A stretch of DNA of 43,931 nucleotides from CAYVZU01 sp964455935 (GTDB taxonomy: Bacteria > Fibrobacterota > CAYVZU01), in NCBI GenBank assembly GCA_964455935.1, contig CAYVZU010000016.1:1-43931 (forward strand), in the 5' to 3' direction. Each line of letters starts with the position of its first letter. Position 1 is the stretch's first letter. A program made the translations under genes and the position numbers. The notes under the pieces are model-generated. The model had not been told where the DNA came from. It made no database searches and saw only the letters and a program-made list of their open reading frames with translations. This document shows positions 1 to 6,915 of this stretch, in pieces.

Positions 1-6
1 TTCTGC

Positions 7-48
7 GGGGAATTTTAATTGTCGTCAATGGGGAATTATAATTGTCGT
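7..48. repeat. Two tandem 19-bp repeats at the left edge, IS-end-like
   Basis: GGGGAATTTTAATTGTCGT at 7-25 recurs at 30-48 with one mismatch (T to A), separated by CAAT. The core AATTWTAATT is nearly palindromic. Paired short repeats just inside an element end are typical of IS21-type transposase-binding sites, and assemblies often break at such elements. The gene that follows lacks its 5' part, which fits an element inserted into it. The family assignment is inference from the pattern only. Confidence 0.45.
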
Positions 49-482
49 TGCGCAGGGATACGGAAAGCGTGGATTGGGACATTTCGCTGGTAAGTCAAGA
101 GACCGGGGACACCTGCTGGTGGCGAAATCCGAGAATGGCCACGCAACCGCTGTACACTTATGCGAAGTATCTCCCCGGACGGGCGCTTCCCCAAGGCTAC
201 ACTTCAGACACAATCCAAAGCGAAAACATTGCCCCCGGCCGCTATTCAGTGTTTGTGCACTTCTACCAGGGTTATGCGGACACCGCGACCCCGATGCTCA
301 ATTTCGAGCTTGGCTTTACCCCGCAAAACCAAATCGTGAATTTCGCGAGTAGGATGTCACCGGCTTTGCCCATGCGCAAGAGCCAGGTGTGGCATGCCGC
401 GGACATTCAGATTCCTGAAATGCAGATCTTTCGTGCGGATACCATTGCGTTGGGAACGGCCAAGGTCCTGCGGACCTGGTAG
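42..482 (+). pseudogene. C-terminal part of a secreted protein, DUF2135-like domain, 5'-truncated
   Basis: The open frame begins right after an in-frame TAA (39-41) inside the edge repeats, and its first codon would be TTG with no ribosome binding site, so it is best read as the 3' remnant of a longer gene. Residues about 8-95 (VDWDISLV... then ENIAPGRYSVFVHFYQGY) resemble the beta-sandwich seen in DUF2135/YfaP-type extracellular domains, where a W-D-[IL]-x-L strand opens the domain and a PGxYxVxVxYY strand closes it. No signal peptide is visible because the start is missing. It ends 21 bp before the C25 peptidase gene, in the same direction, so the two were probably co-transcribed. The domain name is a tentative match by eye. 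Confidence 0.4.
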
Positions 483-503
483 GCCCGGAAGGATAGGCTG
501 ATT

Positions 504-2225
504 ATGAGATTGTCGTGCATGGCGCTTCTGGTTTGCATCGCCTTCGGCAGCGTTCCTGCGAGGCTGAACGGTCTGTCGATCACCGACACGGATCCCGTCG
601 ATTATCTGATCATCGCACCCAACGATGCGGCCATGATCCGGGAGATTGTGCCTTTGGCGGAGAAGAAGACAGAAAAGGGTCTTTCGGCGCGAATCCTTAC
701 GGTGGATTCCATCGGCGCTTCATATCCGGGAAGAGACATTGCCGAAAAGATGCGCACCGCCATACGCGAATTCCGTCAGAACCGCCAAACTCAATACGTG
801 CTGCTTGCCGGAGACTTGGACCTGGTCCCTTCACGCCAGGTGAGAATGTCGCGATCCGACAGCGCCTTCTTCACGGATGCATACTATGAGTGCCTGGATG
901 GCACATGGGACGAAAACGGGGACGGCGTGTTCGCCAATGAGGGCAGGGAAATCATTTACGAACCTCAATGCCACACCGATTCGTTGGGCCACTATACATG
1001 TGAAATCGTGGAGGTCAGAAAAGGCAATGATTTCGATCCCGATGTGATTGTCGGCCGCCTGCCGTTTTCCAATGCTCAGGAAGGAGCCGTGATGATCGGC
1101 AAGACGATGCAATATCAGTACGATCCGCCGCTCGAGAACTTCAACTCGCGAATGCTTTTTCTTGGTCACCGCATGTTTTCGCAAGCTAATGCGCCCATGG
1201 ACGACGGATCGCAATACATGCGCCGGATAAGATCGGCCTATGATAGTACAGGGTCCGACTTCGATGGCGCCGGTTTTCGTGAGGTCTATGAAGACAGGAT
1301 CCTTTCAAATGACAGCATCGTGCAGGACTCGCTGTATCATACGCCCGAGGAATACATCGACTACCTGAATCAGGGCAACAATCTGGTCTTCTGGATTGGG
1401 CATGGTTCTCCCACATTAATTGAAGTCGCCTACAAATACCGGGCCTTCTTTCAGCTCGATCATGTTCCGCTTCTCAAAGGCCAGCCGGCCAATTTCTTTA
1501 CGATATCGTGCGCGGTCATGCAGTTCGAAAACGGAAAGAGCATTGCCAAGTCGATCCTCGCTCAGCCGGTGGGCGGGGCGGTTACCTTTACCGGGGCTTC
1601 GGGCGTGGAATATGTGAATGGCAAAGCTCTCCTGTTGCGAAAAGCGGCGGAAACTATGAGCTACAAGGGTACACGATGCATTGCCAAGGCTCTCCTGTCC
1701 GCGGCTCGTGATCTTGGTTTGCCCTACGATCTTCTGGTATACCAGTTCTGGGGCGATCCCGAGCTCTCAGCCTGGAATCGGCCCTTGACCGGCGCGAACA
1801 AGTTTACGATTGAGGCGCAACGCAAAGGCGGCCGGATTCGAGTTCAGGTCAGTCCTCTTCTCGACAGCACTCTGGTCTGCCTTTACAAACCGGGGGCGGT
1901 GTTTGTGAGGGGTTATGCTCTGGCGGGACTCATCGAGTTCCTCGACACGCTCATTGGCATCGACTCCATCCGGATCACCGCGAGCGCCCATGATTACATT
2001 CAGACCACAGCCCTGCTTGTCGGCGGGAGCGCCCGAATCACGTCGGCGGCACCACGCCGCGTTGTGGCCGTGCGGCCCGCTCAGCCTTTGGAGGCGGATG
2101 TCTTTGGCCGCGCAATTGCCCCCGCGATGTCCCGCAGAACGGCCCACGGAGTCTATTTTACCATGGAACGCCACGGCAACAACGCCAGGGCGCAAACAAG
2201 GATCCACATCAGGGGGTTACCATGA
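504..2225 (+). CDS. Gingipain-family cysteine peptidase (peptidase C25)
   Basis: Secreted protein of 573 residues. ATG at 504 follows GGAAGGA at 487-493. A hydrophobic signal segment (about residues 3-20, LSCMALLVCIAFGSVPA) precedes a C25-type catalytic region: an early strand YLIIAPNDA near residue 33, an acidic Ca-binding-like stretch DENGDGVF near 138, the catalytic His in WIGHGS (His300) and the catalytic Cys in FFTISCAV (Cys336). The conserved closing motif YQFWGDPEL lies near residue 417. The rest, about 430-573, looks like a C-terminal beta-sandwich. In the FCB group, C25 enzymes are often cargo of the type IX secretion system; no clear C-terminal sorting signal is seen here. It overlaps the next gene by four bases (ATGA), pointing to an operon with the small lipoprotein and the decayed gene. 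Confidence 0.85.
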   Translation: MRLSCMALLVCIAFGSVPARLNGLSITDTDPVDYLIIAPNDAAMIREIVPLAEKKTEKGLSARILTVDSIGASYPGRDIAEKMRTAIREFRQNRQTQYVLLAGDLDLVPSRQVRMSRSDSAFFTDAYYECLDGTWDENGDGVFANEGREIIYEPQCHTDSLGHYTCEIVEVRKGNDFDPDVIVGRLPFSNAQEGAVMIGKTMQYQYDPPLENFNSRMLFLGHRMFSQANAPMDDGSQYMRRIRSAYDSTGSDFDGAGFREVYEDRILSNDSIVQDSLYHTPEEYIDYLNQGNNLVFWIGHGSPTLIEVAYKYRAFFQLDHVPLLKGQPANFFTISCAVMQFENGKSIAKSILAQPVGGAVTFTGASGVEYVNGKALLLRKAAETMSYKGTRCIAKALLSAARDLGLPYDLLVYQFWGDPELSAWNRPLTGANKFTIEAQRKGGRIRVQVSPLLDSTLVCLYKPGAVFVRGYALAGLIEFLDTLIGIDSIRITASAHDYIQTTALLVGGSARITSAAPRRVVAVRPAQPLEADVFGRAIAPAMSRRTAHGVYFTMERHGNNARAQTRIHIRGLP

Positions 2226-2350
2226 AAAGGGCTGCATTTCTTGTTTTGGGGGCCATCGCGCTGATGTCGTGCCCCTGGGACTTGAAGCGGGATATGTTCG
2301 AGCTTTGTCAGCCCTGCACGCCGGTGGAGTTCGAATCCCAGGAGGAGTGA
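2222..2350 (+). CDS. Tiny predicted lipoprotein, 42 aa
   Basis: The ATG overlaps the peptidase stop (ATGA at 2222-2225), so translation is probably coupled. The product is 42 residues: a positively charged start MKRAAF, a hydrophobic run, then a lipobox-like LMSC with the lipid-accepting Cys at residue 17, followed by about 25 residues holding two more cysteines (LCQPC). It ends 3 bp before the next GTG start. Size and shape suggest a small membrane-anchored lipoprotein working with the C25 peptidase or its downstream partner. No family is recognised. Confidence 0.55.
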   Translation: MKRAAFLVLGAIALMSCPWDLKRDMFELCQPCTPVEFESQEE

Positions 2351-2353
2351 GTC

Positions 2354-3098
2354 GTGCGCACGTTTTTTGCGGTCGTCGCAGTCTCTCTTGCCTTTGTTCA
2401 GGCACAGGGCTCTCCGCTGCGGTCGGTGCCGTTCGATAAGCCACTCCGCAAAATTCCTGCGCAGTTTCTGCTCGATACTGCCTACATCAGTTCCGTGGAA
2501 TTTCAGACCGCATCGACCACGTGCGACTGGCTCAAGGGAATGTCGGAGCCGGTCCTGCTCTGCGAAAACCTGGAGTGGATCACCGACTCCACGGCCGATC
2601 CCGTTCCCACCACACTCGATTCCGTTGTGTCCGCGGCGGACCGCATGGGATTTCGTCTTCTGGAATTGACAGACCTTCAGGCCAAGGCGGCGCAAGTGCT
2701 GGTTGCGAATGGTGCCTACCTTCTAATCCTGGTGCAACCGCTTCTTGGGACAAAGAGGCTGAAGAAGGCGGAAAACCAACCGGACGAATCCATCAGGATG
2801 GTTCATGATACCACCTTCACGCCTGCCCGGGATCATTGGAGGCTACAAGACGCGGCCCGCAACCCGGACCCGCATTGAGCCGAGCTTCTGCTTCAGCTTC
2901 ATCGACGGGATCTAGATCCTGGCGGACGAATCGGACGTGCTGTGCGGTCGTTCGCGGGAGGTCTATGGACCGGTTGGCCCCATTCCGCTACAGCGACTCC
3001 GGATCGAGAGAATCTACGCGATTGTGCCCACCAATGAGACCTCGGCCGGTTTCCTGCGAAAACTCGGAGATAGGGCCGGAGGCAATTTAACAACTTAG
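2354..3098 (+). pseudogene. Decayed secreted-protein gene, one frameshift and one in-frame TAG
   Basis: A GTG start at 2354 opens a frame with a clear signal peptide (MRTFFAVVAVSLAFVQAQG). It stops at 2878, but from about 2820 the protein-like reading moves to the +1 frame: GIIGGYKTRPATRTRIEP, then FSFIDGI, TAG at 2913-2915, then ILADESDVLCGRSREVYGP and IYAIVPTNETSAGFLRKLG, ending with TAG at 3096-3098. Two independent lesions suggest a dead gene rather than one base-calling error, though assembly error cannot be excluded. The intact product would have been about 247 residues, exported. It is third in line after the C25 peptidase and the small lipoprotein. Family unknown. Confidence 0.6.
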
Positions 3099-3214
3099 TT
3101 GCTTGTATAGCGTTATATAGTGTGAAAGGGGTTATAGATTATATCATGCCGCGGAAACCAAGATTGTTTGGGGCAACTTGGGGTCGGAGACAACTTAGCA
3201 ACTTAATTGCTTGT
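3091..3214. repeat. Short direct repeats bracketing an AT-rich mobile-element scar
   Basis: CAACTTAGTTGCTTGT at 3091-3106 recurs as CAACTTAATTGCTTGT ending at 3214, one mismatch. Between them lies an AT-rich stretch. A short frame from ATG 3146 begins MPRKPRLF, an opening reminiscent of IS200/REP-associated Y1 transposases, but it is too short to call. The second copy directly abuts the truncated reverse-transcriptase reading frame, so these repeats probably mark insertion or deletion edges. Confidence 0.35.
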
Positions 3215-3225
3215 GACATTTATTG

Positions 3226-3765
3226 CGGCACGTCGACCACCCGATCATGATGCGCATCGTAGAGAAGCACGCCACGGAAAAGTGGGTACGGCTCTATGCT
3301 GAGCGCTGGCTGCAGGTACCGGGGCAGGAATCGGACGGCCGGATTGTGGGACGCAGCAAGGGCACACCGCAAGGAGGAGTCATAAGCCCGTTGCTTGCGA
3401 ACATGTATCTGGACGAAGCGTTTGACCAGTGGATGGCGGAACAATTTCCGGCACTGGCATTCGAACGTTATGCCGATGATATAATCGTGCACTGCTACAC
3501 AAAGAAACAGGCCGAGTATGCACTACAAGGCATACGGAGCCAACTTGCGCAATACGGGATGGAACTGCATCCGGAAAAGACGAAGACTTTCTATTGCCGG
3601 GACGTCAACCGAAAAGACGACGATCATGACCAAATTGCCTTCACCTTTTTGGGATACGAGTTCCGGCCCAGATTGTGTCGGAACAGGAAGGGAGACATGT
3701 TCGTCGGCTTCACACCCGCAGTAAGTCCGAAAGCCTGTCCAGATTACCAGATCGTGAGCACGTGA
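3226..3765 (+). pseudogene. Group II intron reverse transcriptase/maturase, internal fragment
   Basis: The frame opens just after a TGA (3214-3216) with HVDHPIMMRIVEKHA, matching the middle of LtrA-type proteins rather than their N terminus. The RT core follows: GTPQGGVISPLLANMYLD and the polymerase active site YADD (codons at 3469-3480), then TFLGYEFRPR. The recognisable part ends at FVGFTPAVSPKA near 3735; after that nine unrelated residues lead to TGA at 3763-3765. The N-terminal RT0-RT2 blocks, the maturase domain X and the endonuclease domain are all missing. About 175 of the usual 420 or more residues remain, so this is a relic, not an active retroelement. No intron RNA domain V/VI hairpin was recognised nearby. 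Confidence 0.8.
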
Positions 3766-3781
3766 TTTGATGGAAAGTGGG

Positions 3782-3810
3782 TGACACTCCGGGTATTGAA
3801 AGGAGTGTCA
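3782..3810. repeat. Perfect 9-bp inverted repeat in front of a transposase remnant
   Basis: TGACACTCC (3782-3790) and GGAGTGTCA (3802-3810) can form a 9-bp stem with an 11-nt loop, three bases before the ATG of the broken transposase. It also places AGGAG next to the start codon inside the stem, so the hairpin could hide the ribosome binding site, a known way for insertion elements to keep read-through expression low. It may alternatively be the terminal repeat of the element. Confidence 0.5.
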
Positions 3811-3813
3811 TTC

Positions 3814-4029
3814 ATGGAACAAGTCGAAGGTATTCGTAAGCGTCAGAGCGGAGAGCGTCGCAAGCAGAAGAGGTATGGTCCGCATCCGTTTCCGGTCCGG
3901 GTCCGTGCGGTGCGGATGCATGTGGAGCAGAAGCTTCCGGTGGCGGTTGTCTGCCAGGAGACTGGGGTCAGCCATGCATCTTTCGAAATGGGTCCGGATC
4001 TACAAGCGGGACGGTGAAGGCGGCCTGAA
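3814..4029 (+). pseudogene. Transposase OrfA-type helix-turn-helix fragment, frameshifted
   Basis: ATG at 3814 starts MEQVEGIRKRQSGERRKQKR, then FPVRVRAVRMHVEQK and LPVAVVCQETGVS, the first helices of an IS3/IS481-like helix-turn-helix. In that frame it ends at 4017, but the expected continuation HLSKWVRIYKRDGEGGLN sits in the neighbouring frame from about 3975 to 4029. A single-base indel near 3972 therefore breaks it, and the remainder of the transposase (DDE domain) is absent. Together with the intron fragment upstream, this marks an insertion hot spot between the peptidase locus and thrC. Confidence 0.6.
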
Positions 4030-4117
4030 CTTCCCCCCGCATGGGGGCTTCGCAAATCTCCTTGCGGTCTCCCCAATTTCTCCTCTCGATTCAAAGCTGC
4101 CGGCGCCAGTGGCGGCC

Positions 4118-5497
4118 CTACAGGAATTTCAAAATCTCCTTTTTGTCCGCCTTCACCTTGATCGGTTTGTTGGCCAGCTTTCCGGCCGGAACATGGATTC
4201 GGCCCAAGGGCAATTTCTCGGGATGTTTCGCGTCCAGGTACAACCGATCCTGGTGGAACTCCACGGTGTAGTCCGGGTCTTTGAGCACATGGCCCGTGAG
4301 GATTCCCACGACAGTCTCGTGCGGACGAATCATTTTCTGGCGAACCAGTTTGCGGATGCCGGCCAGGCTGGCGGCCGACGCGGGCTCGGCACCAATGCCT
4401 TCGAGGCCGACGACGGCTTTGGCCAGCGCGATTTCCTGCTCGGTTACAAAGGTGACCGTACCGCCGCTTTCGGCCACTCCCCGCAGGGACTTTTTCCAGC
4501 TCACCGGGTTTCCAATTTTGATGGCTGTGGCCCGGGTCTTTGCATTGGCGACCGGTTCGTAGCCGAAGTCCTCGCGGTCAATATGCGAAAGCCAATTGCC
4601 TCCCCGGCGGCTCCATTTCCGGTACAGTGTGAAGAGCGGATTGGCGCCTTCCGCCTGGACAACGGCCAGCTTGATTTTCTTGCTGAGCAGGCCCACCTGC
4701 TGCAATTCCCGGAACGCCTTGGCAAACGAGCTGCTGTTGCCCAGGTTTCCGCCGGGCACAACCACCCAGTCGGGGGCCGACCAGCCAAGCTGGTGGAGCA
4801 TTTCGACCATGATGGTTTTTTGCCCTTCGAGCCGGAACGGATTGATTGAATTGAGCATGTAAATGCCCGTCTCCACGGCGATCTCTTCCACGATCTGCAT
4901 AGCCTTGTCGAAATCGCCGTCGATCTGCAGCGTCAGCGCGCCATAGTCAAGAGCCTGCGACAGCTTTCCAAAAGAGATCTGGCCGGCCGGGATGAAGACC
5001 ACGGCCTTCATCCCCGCCCGGGCCGCGTATGCGGCCATGGAGGCCGATGTGTTCCCTGTCGAAGCGCAGGCGACCTGCTTTGCGCCGATCACTTTGGCCC
5101 AGGAAACGCCGGTGGTCATGCCGTTGTCTTTGAACGAACCGGTGGGGTTCATGCCCTGATGCTTGAGCCGGAGACTGTCGAGGCCGGCCCACGAGGCCGA
5201 CCTGGGGGCATCAAAAAGCGGCGTGTTGCCTTCGGGCATGGTGACAATATCCGCGGACCGGTTCCGGGGGAAGTAGGCTAGAAGCTCGCGATAGCGCCAG
5301 ACGCCGCTGCGGTCGGCCGGCGCTTGATTGCACATGCGTTTTGTGAAGAGGGCGCGCGCTTTGGCCGGAGCCGGAAATTGCGAAAAATCGTTTACGACTT
5401 CCAGAATGTCGCCGCACGCATCGCAGCGATAGCGAATTTCGTGGGTTGGGTATGTCGCTCCGCAATTCTTGCTGATACAGGCTAAGTGAGATGACAA
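4118..5497 (-). CDS. thrC: Threonine synthase
   Basis: Converts O-phosphohomoserine to threonine with PLP. 459 residues, usual for the long bacterial/plant-like form. An N-terminal Cys-rich segment (C7, C12, C25, C28) looks like a small zinc ribbon. The PLP-binding Lys is in GSFKDNGM (Lys123), and the phosphate-binding loop ACASTGNTSASMAAYAARAG follows. The start is TTG at 5497, chosen because GGAGG lies at 5504-5508, and the Cys-ribbon begins at once. It lies 116 bp downstream of hom in the same direction, so the final two steps of threonine synthesis plus homoserine dehydrogenase are together; thrB is not in the window. Confidence 0.93.
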   Translation of the reverse strand: MSSHLACISKNCGATYPTHEIRYRCDACGDILEVVNDFSQFPAPAKARALFTKRMCNQAPADRSGVWRYRELLAYFPRNRSADIVTMPEGNTPLFDAPRSASWAGLDSLRLKHQGMNPTGSFKDNGMTTGVSWAKVIGAKQVACASTGNTSASMAAYAARAGMKAVVFIPAGQISFGKLSQALDYGALTLQIDGDFDKAMQIVEEIAVETGIYMLNSINPFRLEGQKTIMVEMLHQLGWSAPDWVVVPGGNLGNSSSFAKAFRELQQVGLLSKKIKLAVVQAEGANPLFTLYRKWSRRGGNWLSHIDREDFGYEPVANAKTRATAIKIGNPVSWKKSLRGVAESGGTVTFVTEQEIALAKAVVGLEGIGAEPASAASLAGIRKLVRQKMIRPHETVVGILTGHVLKDPDYTVEFHQDRLYLDAKHPEKLPLGRIHVPAGKLANKPIKVKADKKEILKFL

Positions 5498-5529
5498 GAG
5501 GAGCCTCCAAGTTCAATTGTGGTTTGAAA

Positions 5530-5614
5530 GTCGGGAGTCGGGAGTCAGAAACTGAGTGAAGAAAAGAGATCCTCTTGTTTTCCTGCTCCTATCTCTCTAC
5601 TCCCGTCTCCCAAC
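5530..5614. repeat. Imperfect inverted repeat between hom and thrC
   Basis: GTCGGGAGTCGGGAGT (5530-5545) pairs with ACTCCCGTCTCCCAAC (5599-5614) at 14 of 16 positions; the second arm touches the last base of the hom stop codon. The GGGAGTC-type unit occurs again in the acp leader near 21170. It could act as a processing or attenuation hairpin between hom and thrC, or be a dispersed intergenic repeat. There is no U-run, so it is not a simple terminator. Confidence 0.4.
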
Positions 5615-6915
5615 TACTCTTCCTCTTCTTCAATCCGGATCAACTGCGTGGGAGCCCGCACAATCTCCGTTTTCTCGATGCGCGCCACGGCATCGCGCAC
5701 GAACTGCTCGCGCGCGTGATGGGTGAGAATTACGATAGGCACATTGTCGCGCGGGGCCCGTTCTTTCTGCACCACCGAGGCAATGCTGACCTGCTGTTCA
5801 CCCAAAGCGGTGGTCAGGCGGCCCAACACGCCGGGCACATCGATGACCGTGAACCGCAGGTAATAGCGGCTCTCGATTTCGCTGATCGGAACGGTTCGGC
5901 GGCGGTTTTGCGGGCCGTAGAACGACATGGGAATGCGGGTTTGCGCATTGCTTTGGATGTTGCGGCAGATATCGATGATATCCGAAACCACGGCCGATGC
6001 CGTGGGGTAGCGGCCCGCGCCTTTTCCCGTCAGGAGAATCGAACCCACGGCGTCGCCCCGCAACACCACTCCGTTGTACACGCCATTGACGTTGGCCAGA
6101 AGATGATCCTCCGGCAGCATGGCCGGATGCACCCGCACGTCGATCCGGTCGCCCTTAACGCCGATAATGCCCAGCAGCTTGATTACGTATCCCAGGTCTT
6201 CGGCATACGCCACATCCTCGGGCGTAATATGGCGGATTCCCTCCACATAAACGTCCTTGTGGTCGATCCAGCATCCGTGGGCCAGGCTGGCCATGATCGC
6301 GACCTTGTGCGAGGCGTCGATGCCGTCCACATCCAGGGCCGGGTCGGCTTCGGCGAACCCTTTTTGCTGGGCCTCGGCCAGAATGGTTTCGAAGGGCTGT
6401 TTCTCCTGCCGGATCCGCGTGAGAATGTAATTTGTGGTGCCGTTGATGATGCACTGGACCTTATGAAGATCGTTGGCCACCAGGCTTTCGCGCAGGGCTT
6501 TGATGACGGGCATTCCGCCGCCCACGCTGGCTTCGAAGTAGACGCTCATGCCCCGGCGGTCGGCTTCGGGAAAGATCTCCTGGCCGCAGGCGGCGATTAA
6601 ATGCTTATTGGCGGTGACCACATGTTTGCCGGCCGCAATGGCGCCCATCACCGCTTTTTTGGCAATGCCCACGCCGCCGATCAGCTCAATGACAATGCGG
6701 ATTTCGGGATCCGAAAGGATCTGCTGGTAATCGTCCACCATTTTGGGCCCCTTTGGAACCATAGCCCATTTGCTCTTGTCTTTCTCGGCGATGGCGGCCA
6801 GATCCAGATCGATGCCAAAGGCGTGCTTAAAGAAATCCTTCTGCCGCAGCAGGACCTCTACGACCCCGCCGCCGACAACGCCAAGGCCGATCAGCCCGAT
6901 TTTAATGGTATTCAC
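5614..6915 (-). CDS. hom: Homoserine dehydrogenase with C-terminal ACT domain
   Basis: Reduces aspartate semialdehyde to homoserine. 433 residues from the GTG at 6915, chosen because the family's nucleotide-binding start IGLIGLGVVGGG falls at residues 6-17 (Gly10, Gly12, Gly15), and GGGAG sits about 6 nt upstream. Further family blocks are TANKHLIA near 98, the catalytic-region ADPALDVDGIDASHK near 210, and an ACT domain at about 350-430 (YYLRFTVIDVPGVLGRLT), which normally binds threonine for feedback control. The acidic tail EEEEE ends the protein. Its GTG overlaps the ptsI stop (GTGA), a strong sign of translational coupling to PTS genes. Confidence 0.93.
   Translation of the reverse strand: MNTIKIGLIGLGVVGGGVVEVLLRQKDFFKHAFGIDLDLAAIAEKDKSKWAMVPKGPKMVDDYQQILSDPEIRIVIELIGGVGIAKKAVMGAIAAGKHVVTANKHLIAACGQEIFPEADRRGMSVYFEASVGGGMPVIKALRESLVANDLHKVQCIINGTTNYILTRIRQEKQPFETILAEAQQKGFAEADPALDVDGIDASHKVAIMASLAHGCWIDHKDVYVEGIRHITPEDVAYAEDLGYVIKLLGIIGVKGDRIDVRVHPAMLPEDHLLANVNGVYNGVVLRGDAVGSILLTGKGAGRYPTASAVVSDIIDICRNIQSNAQTRIPMSFYGPQNRRRTVPISEIESRYYLRFTVIDVPGVLGRLTTALGEQQVSIASVVQKERAPRDNVPIVILTHHAREQFVRDAVARIEKTEIVRAPTQLIRIEEEEE

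Noticed and set aside
2325..2350. GTTCGAATCC, looking like a tRNA T-loop
   Set aside because: The flanking bases do not form a 5-bp T-stem (TGGAG against CCCAG), there is no acceptor stem or anticodon arm, and the stretch encodes the end of the 42-aa lipoprotein.
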